This document shows positions 46,088 to 56,469 of a DNA stretch of 64,000 bases, piece after piece; the first letter of the stretch is position 1, and each line of letters starts with the position of its first letter. Where the stretch lies: contig CAMZMU010000071.1 of assembly GCA_947311845.1 (NCBI GenBank), positions 24,498,805 through 24,562,804 on the forward strand, read 5' to 3'. Source of the stretch: Poa pratensis. Its lineage: Eukaryota > Streptophyta > Magnoliopsida > Poales > Poaceae. The position numbers and the translations under genes were made by a program. Under the pieces are notes generated by a model, which saw only the letters and a list, made by a program, of their open reading frames with translations, searched no databases and was not told the DNA's origin.

Positions 46088-46275
46088 TTAATAATTATCA
46101 TTTCGTATGCCAACATTGTACCATGCCGCAAGCTCTGCCTGAATCTTATGAAGATCAACATTCCTCAGCATATCAGGTAAATGCTGTAGGTTCTGAAGAT
46201 CTACGCTTGGAACTTTTGTTGCGGTGTTATGGTCAAAGCAAGGAAGATGAAGAATCCTATCAAGTGCCTGGGGCA
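46088..46275 (-). pseudogene. Captured exon in the Helitron, possibly Sec63-domain like
   Basis: Minus strand, following a CCCAG acceptor-like site. The frame reads ALDRILHLPCFDHNTATKVP, LQNLQHLPDML, VDLHKIQAELAAWYNVG and stops. The LHLP-F...LQ-L--M pattern recalls the helical part of Sec63/Brl domains (ER translocon Sec63 or Ski2-like helicases), but the similarity is judged from memory and short. A single captured exon is the likeliest explanation. A partial repeat of its end (AATAATTATCATTT, GCCAACATTGTACCA) recurs at 46,410-46,445. Confidence 0.35.
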
Positions 46276-46289
46276 CACACATAAAACAT

Positions 46290-47400
46290 GATTTATTATA
46301 TCAGAGAAAATCTAGCAGATTCATAATTCTGCTAAATCAAATTAGCAAATAATACCACATAAAAGACGGTCATCTATAATTTCCTAGAATTCATACTTCA
46401 ACAGTCCAGTTAATAATTATCATTTGGTCTGCCAACATTGTACCAATTAGAGCGAAAGAAATATCTAAACCTCAAGTAAATATATTACCCCATTTGTTCT
46501 GACTCTTGCATAAGAATGACCTCAAGTAAACATATCTAGAGGCTGCGTACTTTCAAAAGTCGTTAAAGCAAACTATCGAGTATTGAGTAACCACACACGG
46601 TAACAAATATCTATGATTCAATATGTAGCCCCTAGAACTTCCAAGCTAATAATGCCAATGTAAAATATAAATACTTAAAAAAAACGTGGAGAGATTTCCA
46701 CAAAGAGAGGAAATTAAAAAACACACAACTTTCAGTTTCTATATACCGAGACGTGAGATAGATGCAATTCTTCATAACTAAGTTGGCTGCTTGACAGTGT
46801 ACACATTTAAAGAAATTTAAATAGGAATTTCTTTCTCACCTGAATGGCTGGATCTTCCCATATTTATCTTACATTTTGTAAAAGTTCTTTGCTAAGCAAT
46901 GGGTAATCCAACCTACCGTGGAGGGATTAAACAGTCAAGCCCTCAAGGTGCTCAAATCTCACCAACCAATCTTCTCCAAAGAAACCAAGTATAATAACAA
47001 GAGTATATGATAAATGATTTGTGGAACCAAAGGAGCAATACATAAGTTTAGTACATATCTTTGCAATGGAAAATTACAGTGCTAAAGCAGAAAAAAAATA
47101 CTGCAGGAGAGCTTAAAGCAGGTGCAAGGTCTGAATAGGTTCAATTAAGATTTTCGACACACTGTGCGCAAACAAAAAAGAGGATCTGTACAGAGTGCAT
47201 ATAACAATGTAAGCCATGATGTAGGATGGGGAAAATAAGGAGCACACGGATTGATCAACTTTGACCATAACAAACAAACTATCGGCTCCCAATGGTATGC
47301 TCAGCTCTCAATTCATCAGAGCATTAAGCCTCTGGTCCTTTGTAATTGCATCAATACATGCTTAAATAGCTAGAAGAAGAGGGTTTGACCATGGCTGTTG
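46290..47400. other. Helitron cargo, intron-like AT-rich sequence
   Basis: No coding recognised. It may be intron or flank of captured genes. Confidence 0.45.
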
Positions 47401-47773
47401 TGGACTGCACAAATTAAACTGTGGCAGCGGTGGCAGAAAGGAGCGGACCTTTGGGGATTTTTTATAGATCAAACGGACCATCCCCTTTGGGGATGGACCA
47501 TGGTGAGACGGTCCAGGTTGTGGGGAGAACGCCGCCCGGGGCGGTGAAGAGCGCCAGCGGCGCACGAGCTCCTCCGCCCGGCGCCCGCCTATCCACCTCC
47601 TCCTCCTACGACGACGAATCGCCAACCGGTCCATCTTCGGCCGTCGCCGGCGTCAGCACGCCGCCGTCCTCGACGCGCCTCTTGCAGGGCCGGTCCCACT
47701 GTTGTACCAAATGTGCGGCCCGCACAGGGCCCCAAATTTTTGGGGGCCCAATATTTTGCATTTTTAGTTATCA

Positions 47774-49455
47774 TCTCTACTATATAATACGAGTAGTGTT
47801 TCTTCCGTCGTCCGTTCGGTGGTACGTCGTGAGGTCGCGTTGGCTCGATCGCTCGTACGTCTACGTTCCCGCACTGCAAAGATTTCCCTTGTTAGTCGAG
47901 GTGGGATTAAGATCAGGTGCACCTCTATGCGTTTTGCACTTTTGCATAGCGATTTCTCTATGGGCCCGATCGTATTTTCCTATGGGCCTGGCAAAAAGCT
48001 AAATCGTATCCAGCCAAGCAATCGAATCTGAGAAAATCGAATCCGAGTAGAACTCCAAAAAAACAACCGAAACTGAGTACAACTCTGGAACAATACAACG
48101 CCCATGGATACGCATAAATAAGACGAGTTCCTACACCAAAACCACAGCAAGTTATAGTTCCTCTGAAAACGATCTCATCGTTTCGCGTCTCGCACTGCTG
48201 CTCTGCCCAACAGACAAAGTTCAAGGTATAAGCAATTTATTTTATCTACGAATCTACTAGCTTCTTGCGTGAAAAAAAGGCACGTACTGGCGAGGCAGCC
48301 GCCGCAGTCATCTCTCAACTTGCCGCGATGGAGACAACCAATACGCGGAAGACTCAGACAGTTAATCCATGCACCCACGCCATCCCTCTACGTACGTGCA
48401 TGTGGGCATCGTTAGATGTATACGCATGGCTAGGTGTGCAATGCAAACAGTAATAGATGAATCAGTTAGATCGACTAGGTTAGCTTCAATAGGTGCGTAT
48501 TTCGTGGACTAAAGTTTAAACGTGTGCGGTAAGATCTAATCAAGTTCATCTTTTTTAACTGATGACAGATTTATGCAGTATGGAAAACACTGATGCAGAC
48601 GAGGAATTTGGGACCCAATCTCCAGTTATAGATTTCAAGGAGCAAAGAAGGAAAAAAGATAGAGATAGGTATGCACGGATGCCCAACGAAGAAAAATAAG
48701 AAAAATTGAAAAGACGTCGTGAAGCTTATCAACAAAGCAAAACAATTAAGGATTTGCACGACAAATGCTCACGGGGGAGGAAGAAATATGCAGATTTAAA
48801 TCCTGAACAAAAGACAAAAAAATACGTGCGAGAAAAGCAGAAATATGCAAATATGCAGCCAGAACAAAAAAAAGCTAGAATAGAGCAAATTATAGCTAAT
48901 CGTGAGTTTAGACGCAACACACCATGCAAAGAATCAATTGTGATGGTGAACCCTGCATATGTCAAATCAGAAAAGGAAGTTAGTAGAAAAAAGGCTAGAA
49001 TAGAGCAAATTAGAGCTAATCGTGAGTTTAGACGCAACACACCATGCAACGAATCAATTGTAATGGTGAACCCTGCATATGTCGAATCAAAAGAGGAAGT
49101 TAGTAGATGTAGATCTTTGATGTATACCAACAGATAATATGCGATCGATTTCAACCAATAGTTGTTTGCTATTCACTCTGGCCGTAGCAACGCACGAGGT
49201 GTTCTTTTTATTTGAGGTGTCAAAGCATATACATATGCTTGCTCTGTATTTTATGTTTCCAATTTCCAGAAATTGCAAGTGTACATATTTTTGAGTTCGA
49301 GATGAACGTATTCAGATTATGCATGTTGAAGTCTTGCAAGTTAAACCCACAGAGCTATATTTTTGTCATTCGTTGGATGATTTTATGGTACAAGATATGA
49401 AATTAATATGAGAATTATAGCATATCTCCGTTGACACGCACGGGCATTTTGCTAG
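47774..49455 (+). mobile_element. Helitron (1.7 kb) nested in the hAT
   Basis: Starts TCTCTACTATATAATACG after an A and ends CGCACGGGCATTTTGCTAG before a T. A short stem CCGT...ACGG lies about 13 nt from the end. This is a different family from the host Helitron. It carries a broken protein gene at 48,580-49,137. Confidence 0.85.
48580..49137 (+). pseudogene. Basic repeat protein fragment, probably N-terminus of a Helitron replicase/helicase
   Basis: ATG at 48,580; in-frame TAA at 48,697; then open to 49,137. Highly charged: EQRRKKDRDRYARMP, KLKRRREAYQQSK and KYADLNPEQKTKKYVREK. Two 120-bp tandem units follow, each with KARIEQI(I/R)ANREF, RRNTPC(K/N)ESIVMVNPAYV and a short acidic end. Plant Helitron proteins begin with such basic RRRR...Y/M..E(Q/E)K repeats and a KES(I/V)(A/V)M-NP motif before the replicase core; the core is missing. 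Family assignment is from memory of that pattern. Confidence 0.5.
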
Positions 49456-49649
49456 TATCTAGTAAATACAAAAAAGTTTGTACCTAATTGATGACGTGAA
49501 AGGAGCGATGATGCGTTGGTGAATGACTAATTCTTTCCTCTAGCAGGTCTGTATGTCCGATCAGATACTACAACTTGTATTCTCAAAAGAGGCTTCAAAA
49601 AAAAAAAATCTTTCCTCTAGCAGGTGGATGGTCCGAGTCCTGCCATCCG

Positions 49650-49940
49650 CAACCGTGATATTTTTCCCATGTTTTTTAACCAGGATAAAAAAAACAACCC
49701 CAAAGGGAAACAAAGGTAAAAAAGAAAACTACCTCAAAGGGAAATGATCAAGGCCAACAAGTGATGCCTTGCAGTAAAACAGGCGTGTATACTATCTATT
49801 TAATCTACACCATCTATTTTTTTCCCATGTTTTTTAACCACGATAAGAAAACTACTGCAAAGGGAAATGATCAAGCCCAACAAGTGATGCCTTGCAGTAA
49901 AACATGCATGTACATTATCGATTTAATCTACTATTAAGCG
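49650..49940. repeat. Direct duplication in the hAT
   Basis: TTTTTCCCATGTTTTTTAACC, AAAGGGAAATGATCAAG and CCAACAAGTGATGCCTTGCA occur in the same order at about 49,660-49,800 and 49,820-49,935. Confidence 0.75.
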
Positions 49941-50618
49941 TTAGAGTTTAATAAATCTATTTTTTCGAATGCTAGCAATATTTCTCACTGGGGAACAAAA
50001 TTAACAGTTATCAATCAATTCGCAAAAATCCAAAAGTCCTCACCTGGGGCTGGGGGGCCAGGCTAACAAATGATGCCTTGACTCTACGCCCCTCGATGAC
50101 TCATAAAACATTCATATACATCATCTATTTGATCTACTAAGAAACGTTTAGATTAAAATTTATCTATATTTATCCAATACTTTCAGACAAGACGGTGGGG
50201 AAAATGACTTAGCCTACCTTACTGAGGTAGTCAGTTGGAGAAGAGCGCGGCATCAATGGTAGTGATATTTTTAGTGAGGAATAAAATTAATAGTTACTAA
50301 TCCATTCACAAAATTTGAAGGCCCTCGCCTGTATGCCTGGAGATGTGGTTGTGGACTAGTATGAGTCTAGAACGAACCCTCATGTGGATGGATCATGCTA
50401 GCGACGCGACAAACCCGATAAGAAGTGTCGAGTGCTAGTTTGTCTTTTGTTTCTTCTTGGCTTTATCCGGTCCTGCGATCGTCCGCTCAACAATCTCCCC
50501 ATCCCGACCGACACTTCGACACGAACCGTTAGACGGACTTTGGTAAAGAGAAAGTAGGGCCCCATTTCAAAGCTTGGCATAGGGCCCCGGATTATGTCGG
50601 CCCGGTCCTGGCCTCTTG

Positions 50619-51770
50619 TTCTCCATCTTCTTGAGCTTCCTCACGCACTTGCGGGGCATCGAGCAGGGGACGCGTCGGCAAGACAGGGCGCCTCGGCGTC
50701 GATAAATATATGGCGGCGCGCTGAGCAAGCCCATCGCTCTCCGCCTCCGGCGGGAAAGAGAAGGTAAAGAGGGAGGGGTGGCCGTCTTCTTGTCCGACCG
50801 CTTCTGCGAGGAGTGCGTCGCCGTGGCTGAGAAGCTCCGCCGCGCCGCGTGCTGGCCGCCTCGCCCGCATCGCATTTTCTTTTCTTAGATTATAGGAGTA
50901 ATAAGGAACCGTCTGGATCGAACCGACGGAAAGGGCGGGAGGTTGCCGTTGGGACGCCGATGGGGAGGCCGCTGACAGGGCGCCGATGCGCGGCGTGGAG
51001 AGTGTCATCCGGGCGACTGTGAGCGTTTTGCGTCCTTAGGTAGGGGAGAGCGGTGGCGTCGAGTAGGGCGGCAGGACACTGTGTAAAGGAGATGGCGGGT
51101 GGCGCTCGCGTGAAAAGGCGATGGTGGCGTCGCCGGCGCTCGCGAAACAAAACCTTTTTTTTTCTTAGCGATGGCATTCTCCGTGTGTGTTGAGCTGCTC
51201 AACATTGTTGGAAGGATCTGGTTTGTTGATCGGAGATCGGACGATTTAAATTTAATGTATCCGCAATTACACCGTCCAGGACATGGCGGCGCTCGGGGCC
51301 TTCGATGGGATCGACATGGCGCTCTTCAGCGCCGGCGGAAGCGTCCCGGCATTCGGCCGTGGCCGCGTGATGCAAGTGCCCGGCGTACGCAGGTTGCTGG
51401 GCGAGTGGGGAGGCCGGCGTGTGTGCTCCAAGCGGAGGAGCTCGTCGGGGAGCAGATGCCGGTGGAGAAAGCCTGATTCGCCACTGGCCGACCGCGGAGG
51501 AGCTCGCCGGGGCGACGGGGATGACCGGCGACATTGGGAATTGGTAGGGGATGGCCGAGGGGGACTGGGGTAGCCGTACACTGTACCGGCGCGTGGCGGC
51601 GCGGTATTCGCCGGATTTGGCTAGGGGCGGAGCGTGCTGTTCACATCGCTGCGCGCGAGGTCAACGACGCGGCTGCCCGCGCGGCATGGCGAGGGAGCTC
51701 CCGTCGGGAGGCGAGCGGGTCTCGTGTCTCGCCGAAATAGAAAGGTCTGTTGACATAAAACGAACCGGTA
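50619..51770 (-). other. GC-rich Helitron cargo, captured gene segments of unknown origin
   Basis: GC content rises sharply compared with the flanks. Minus-strand frames are long, and one (MPRKCVRKLKKMENKR) would continue across the hAT duplication into 47,676-47,420 (VEDGGVLTPATAEDG). This suggests one captured exon interrupted by the hAT. I do not recognise the protein. At about 51,186-51,255 there is a diverged second copy of the Helitron 5' subterminal sequence. Confidence 0.45.
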
Positions 51771-51935
51771 CGATGGCATTAGCAGTATTATGTGATTTGT
51801 TGGGAGGGTAAAACGGGCAAAAATGGATTTTTGTTGAGTTGTCAAACATTGGAGCGATCTGGACCGTTGGCCAAATATTGAAGGGCTCAGATTCAATGTA
51901 TCAACACAAGTTTGCTCTTTTAATAGTAGTATAGA

Positions 51936-52384
51936 TACCGCGACCTTCAAACAGTGTATTTTTTGGTGATTCAGATTCTATAACTATCGAACCAACTAAA
52001 AATTAGCAAAATCACAAAATGGTTATACGGAATTATCAGTGCAACGTATGATTCACTTTATTTTCCTTACGACAACAGCTACTCAAGTTAGTTGAACTAG
52101 AGAATTCACCATAGATTTTTTACAGAGTACATGCGATCGTGCAGAGGACGAATCGGATCAACTATCGGTAGACCAGCTCCTCCTATAGACTAGCTCCCAC
52201 AGTTACAACTTACAACAGAGTCTGTTATGTATGCAGATAACGTTACATACAGATTCCACACCACGTACACTTCAACAAAGTTCGATTTCTAACCCAAGTA
52301 AAAAAAGTTTGATTTATATGCAAAAAAAAAAGTTTGATTTCTAACTGAATGCAAAAGCAAAAACAAAAAAGAGAGTTTGATTTG
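51936..52384. other. Spacer between copies 4 and 5
   Basis: Repeats the copy 3-copy 4 spacer (41,217-41,640), including GGTGATTCAGATTCTA, CTCAAGTTAGTTGAACTAGA and GTAGACCAGCT. It confirms that the duplication unit includes the intergenic DNA. Confidence 0.8.
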
Positions 52385-52862
52385 AACTAACACCGCGTAT
52401 CACGATCTCTCCAGTGCCCTACCTCATCGGCTCGTCTCTCCAGGCCTCGACCGCGCTCCTTCAAATCCCACCCCGCCGCCACTGCTCCTCAGTCCTCCCA
52501 ACGCCGCTCTGTACACCCCCCTGCGACACCCTCCCTCAACGACGGCATCGATCATCAATGGTGGCACGACGGTGACCCAGCAGCAGCGAGGACGGCGACA
52601 TTGAGGACGGTGTCAGCGGTATCCGGTACGTGCTACGTACGTAGCTCCTGTTTTGCGCCTATCTCGAATCCTGCAGTGAATCTGGGGACCGATTCGAACC
52701 TCGATCTTGATCGATCGAACGGGATCGGGGTTCAGCGAGACCTGTAGGCACGCTTAACGGCTTAAGCAGTAGTTATCAGCCCCTGCTTTCGAAAACTACC
52801 AGTAGTTAGTCGGACGCTGTAATATACATATCAAAACAACCGTTTATTAAGGACATATTTCT

Positions 52863-53492
52863 TGTTAGAACTAATCTTGTCATCATGATCATGTATCAGC
52901 ATGCATTAGTTAAGATCATGTAGTTAGTTGTGTAGTTAGTTGAGCAGGGATGCAACGGTGACATGCCGCTTGGCCGTGTGAAGCGGAGATCATGGCGAGA
53001 TGCCGACGATGGCGAGAGGCTATTGTGCATGTCCTGGGTTTGTTAGCTGCATGTGCGTGGTTTTGGGCTTTTGGCCTGGTCGACGGTCGTGGTGCCTAGA
53101 GTGATTCTAAGAGAGGATCAAGTCAGCAGTTAGTAGTTAGCTAGATTTGTGCATGTGTTAGTGCATTGGTTACTTGGGTTAGTGGCCGAGCTGTGGTGAC
53201 CGGGTAGTGGCGTGAGTTGCATGGCAGCATTGCCTAATCTTCTGTATAAATACTTGCATTGAGTTGGTGGAAAAGTGCAGGCCGTGAGGGCAAGATACAA
53301 TGTAGCCATCATGTTCCCAAGGAGAAAGGTTTCATGGCAAAGTCATTTTATTCTCCTTGGTGATGTGTGTGCCGTGTGCGTGAGTTCTTCCGAGTTTCAT
53401 TCATGGTGTGTGTGCTTGTGAGACAGAGAGTTAGAGGTAGAAGAAGGGAGCTGCCTGCCTGCCTTTGGCAGCAAAGGAAGGCAGCTCTAACA
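52863..53492 (+). repeat. Solo LTR (630 bp) in intron 1 of copy 5
   Basis: TGTTAGAACTAATC...GCTCTAACA; the duplication TTTCT is at 52,858-52,862 and 53,493-53,497. A TATA-like CTGTATAAATA lies near 53,240. The orientation is inferred from that. Family unknown. Confidence 0.82.
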
Positions 53493-53812
53493 TTTCTTAA
53501 GTTAGTTCTGAACTGCACCAACCTGAACATTCAATGCAGATACCAGATACGTAATAACTAACTACAGGGACTAATGGATTGTCTAGTACGGCAGATTCAT
53601 GGTTTCCACATGTCTTATTTTACTCACTGCAACGAATCTGTGTCTTTTTTGTTTGCGCCAAATCCTGAACGTCAATTACATGGTGCTGAACAAACCTAGC
53701 AGCTTGTTACTGAAACTGGTGTACTATACTACTATGCTTGACAGACGAGAGAGTGAGATGTTGATTATCCAAGGAACAATTGCAAATAAATAACGGGTAG
53801 AGTTCTCCAGTC

Positions 53813-54040
53813 CAGGGTTTCGGTTACCGGCCGAAATATCGCGGTAACCGGACTTACCGGCCACCCCCGGTAATTGTGTATACCGGGAGAAAAATCCCGG
53901 AATATTCAAATTTGAACCGAATTCGTGCTCCCAAAATTTAAATTTGAATTATTTTGGTCGTTTTATGTTTGAATCCTAAATTCTTGCCGGAAATACCGGC
54001 CCCCTCTGGGATTTTTTTTAAAACGGTAAGCAAAACCTAG
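53813..54040. mobile_element. hAT-like MITE (228 bp) in intron 1 of copy 5
   Basis: Ends CAGGGTTTCGGTTACCG and (reverse) CTAGGTTTTGCTTACCG. The 8-bp duplication CTCCAGTC is at 53,805-53,812 and 54,041-54,048. The copy 3 and copy 4 introns are uninterrupted here. Confidence 0.82.
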
Positions 54041-54740
54041 CTCCAGTCCATTGTAGATGACTGTGGTATAGTGGGTTTGTCTATTCTAAATCATCTTGGC
54101 TTGCATTGTAGGTTGAGATTGGAAGGCACAATCAGGAATAAGAAAATGGCTTTGGAGAAGAGAAAATCTGATTTTGAAACTGAGTTAGAGGATTGGCATT
54201 TGCTGGATAAAAGAGAATTAACTCTCAGTGACCAAGAACTGACATTTGCTCAAAGGGACCAAAGTATTGACCTTCGGCTTGCTGAAGTAGCAAGCAAGGA
54301 AGAGGTCTTATCAGGGAGATCAGATGAGTTGAAAGAGAAGGAAAGAAAGCTCATATCTCGTAGACAAGCATTACTCATTGAACTGCTAAAAGAAAGAGAG
54401 GAAATACAGAAGATGAAATTAGATTTGAAGAAGGAGAAAGCTTTCTTTGAAGAGGTCAAGCGAGAAGCAATCCAAGCCCAGCAAGATCTTGCAATACGCC
54501 TAGCAGAGAGAAGCCGCGCGCTTACTTTGCAGATGGATCTTAAAGACGAAATTGACAATCTTAGAGCCCAACAAAAGGAGCTCATGGCTGATGCTGATAG
54601 GCTGCAAGCAGAAAAAAGAAAGGTTTGAGATTGAATGGGAGCTGATTGATGAAAAGAAAGATGAATTACAAAAGGAAGCTGCCAGAATTGCTGAAGAACG
54701 AAGGGTAATAACTGAGCATCTCAAGAATCAATCAGATATC

Positions 54741-56334
54741 TGATACGTCTCAAACGTATCTATAATTTCTGATATTCCATGTTGATATTATACCAATTGT
54801 TACATGTTTTATATACACTTCATACTATTTTATGCATTTTCTGGGACTAACCTATTAACAAGATGCCACAGTGTCAGTTCCTGTTTTCTGCTGTTTTTGT
54901 ATTCCAGAAAAGCTAGTCTGGAAATATTCTCGGAATTGGACAAAACTTGGACAGAACCTCCTATTTTTCCAACACGAACACGAAGTCCAAAGGAGAGATG
55001 GAGGAGAGCCACGTGGCACCCACACCATGGGGCCGCGCGGGCCCCCTGCCGCGCCGTGGGGTGGTGTGGGGCCCACGAGCCTCTGCAGCAGCCGCCCTTT
55101 CGCCTATTTATTCCTCCCGACGTGAAAACCCTAAATACCCGAGCCATTATCCACGAAAAGTTCTAGAGACGCCGCCGCCGTCAACCCTAGCTCGGGAGGG
55201 TTCAGAAGCTCTTCCCGGCACCCTGCCGGAGAGGGGAATCATCACCGGAGGGCATCCTCCGGAGTGATGCGTGAGTAGTTCATCCTTGGACTACGGGTCC
55301 ATGGCAGTAGCTAGATGGTTGTCTCTCCACTTTATGCTATCATGTTTAGATCTTGTGAGCTGCCTATCATGATCAAGATCATCTTATTGTAATGCTACAT
55401 GTTGTGTTTGCTGCGATCCGATGAATATTGAATACTATGTCAAGTTGATTATCAATCTATCTTATATGTTATTTATGATCTTGCATGCTTTCCGTTATTA
55501 GTAGATGTTTTGGCCAAGTAGATGCTTGTAACTCCAAGAGTGAGTATTTATGCTAGATAGTGGGTTTATGCCTCCGGTAATCTGGGAAAGTGACAGCAAC
55601 TTCTAAGATTGTGGATGTGCTGTTGGCTCTAGGGATAAAATAACCGATGCTTAGCTTAAGGGTGCGCCATTAGGTCTAATGCATTTGTTTACATTACGCA
55701 CATTACTTAATACAATTATCCATTGCTTGCAACTTAATACCAACGGAGAACTCGGTATGACAACCTGGCGGTGGATTATTAGTCATAGACGATGTTGGAT
55801 AACGGTCTATGTATTTTGTCGTAATGCCCACATGAATATCATAGTAATCATCATGTCATATATATGCATTGTCATGCGCTCAATATTTTGTCAATTGCCC
55901 AGCTGTAATTTGTTCACCCAGCATGTTAGTTATCTTTTATGGAGAGACACCACTAGTGAACTGTGGAACTCGGTCCATTCTTTTACACTGATAATACAAC
56001 CAATTGCAAACACTATTCCATTTCATTCTCTGCAATTTACTACTGTTTTCCACACCATACGTTTAATGCTTTATTTTCAGCAAGCCGGTGAGATTGACAA
56101 CCTCACTGTTTCGTTGGGGCAAAATAGTTTGATTGTGTTGTGTGCAGATTCCACGTCGGCGCCGGATTCCCTGGTATTGCGCCGTGCCATATTCCGCCAC
56201 CAACAACGTTCAGAAGTGATTTCTTGCTCCTACTAGTCGATTAAACATTGGTTTCATACTGAGGGAAACTGCTGCTACACTGCTTCATACCTTCCTCTTG
56301 GGGTCTCTCAACGAACGTGTGATCCACGCAATCA
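54741..56334 (+). repeat. Solo LTR (1.6 kb) inside exon 2 of copy 5
   Basis: TGATACGTCTCAAACG...CGCAATCA. The left duplication ATATC is at 54,736-54,740. The right ATATC is split by a Helitron into A (56,335) and TATC (60,123-60,126). No internal domain, so a solo LTR or an LTR-only derivative. The same family is present as two separated halves at 22,561-23,484 and 60,541-61,198. Confidence 0.92.
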
Positions 56335-56469
56335 ATCTATACTACTATTAAAAGAGCAAACTTGTGTTGATACATTAAATCTGAGTCCTTCAATATTTGG
56401 CTAACGGCTTAGATCGCTCCAATGTTTGACAACTCAACACACCTTTTCAGTTTGAGTTAATTACATATA

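Larger units (their letters stand above)
47685..50610. mobile_element. hAT transposon nested in the Helitron
   Basis: Ends CAGGGCCGGTCC and (reverse) CAGGACCGGGCC, with subterminal GGGCCCCAAATT and GGGCCCC motifs. The 8-bp duplication GCCTCTTG is at 47,677-47,684 and 50,611-50,618. A Helitron (47,774-49,455) is nested inside; without it the hAT is about 1.2 kb and has no transposase, so non-autonomous. Confidence 0.9.
44623..51935 (-). mobile_element. Helitron (7.3 kb), nested elements inside
   Basis: Minus orientation. The 5' end TCTATACTACTATTAAAAG is at 51,935. The 3' end has a hairpin ACGTGC-ATT-GCACGT followed 13 nt later by CTAG (44,626-44,623). Flanking bases are A (44,622) and T (51,936), the AT target. 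The uninterrupted target exists at 41,214-41,222 in the spacer after copy 3. It has the same 5' end (about 100 bp) and 3' hairpin as the Helitron at 56,336-60,122, so one family. No helicase is encoded by its own sequence; non-autonomous. Confidence 0.93.
52385..54740 (+). pseudogene. NMCP/CRWN-like copy 5: 5' exon, intron and coiled-coil exon
   Basis: Exon 1 is about 52,393-52,625 (GGTACGT donor, 2 bp shorter than in other copies). Intron 1 carries two insertions. Exon 2 starts at 54,112 after TTGTAG. An inserted base near 54,143 puts the original frame out at once, but the frame from 54,071 continues for 185 codons: MALEKRKSDFETELEDWHLL, LRLAEVASKEEVLSGRSDE, KMKLDLKKEKAFFEEVKREA and IDNLRAQQKELMADADRL. 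A second shift lies near 54,620, after which ELQKEAARIAEERRVITEHL is readable. The exon is cut at 54,740 by a solo LTR and continues at 60,123. It would continue further in the inverted piece at 22,560. Confidence 0.78.

Noticed and set aside
47421..48002. 193-codon frame
   Set aside because: It crosses the hAT and Helitron boundaries at 47,685 and 47,774, so it cannot be a single gene.
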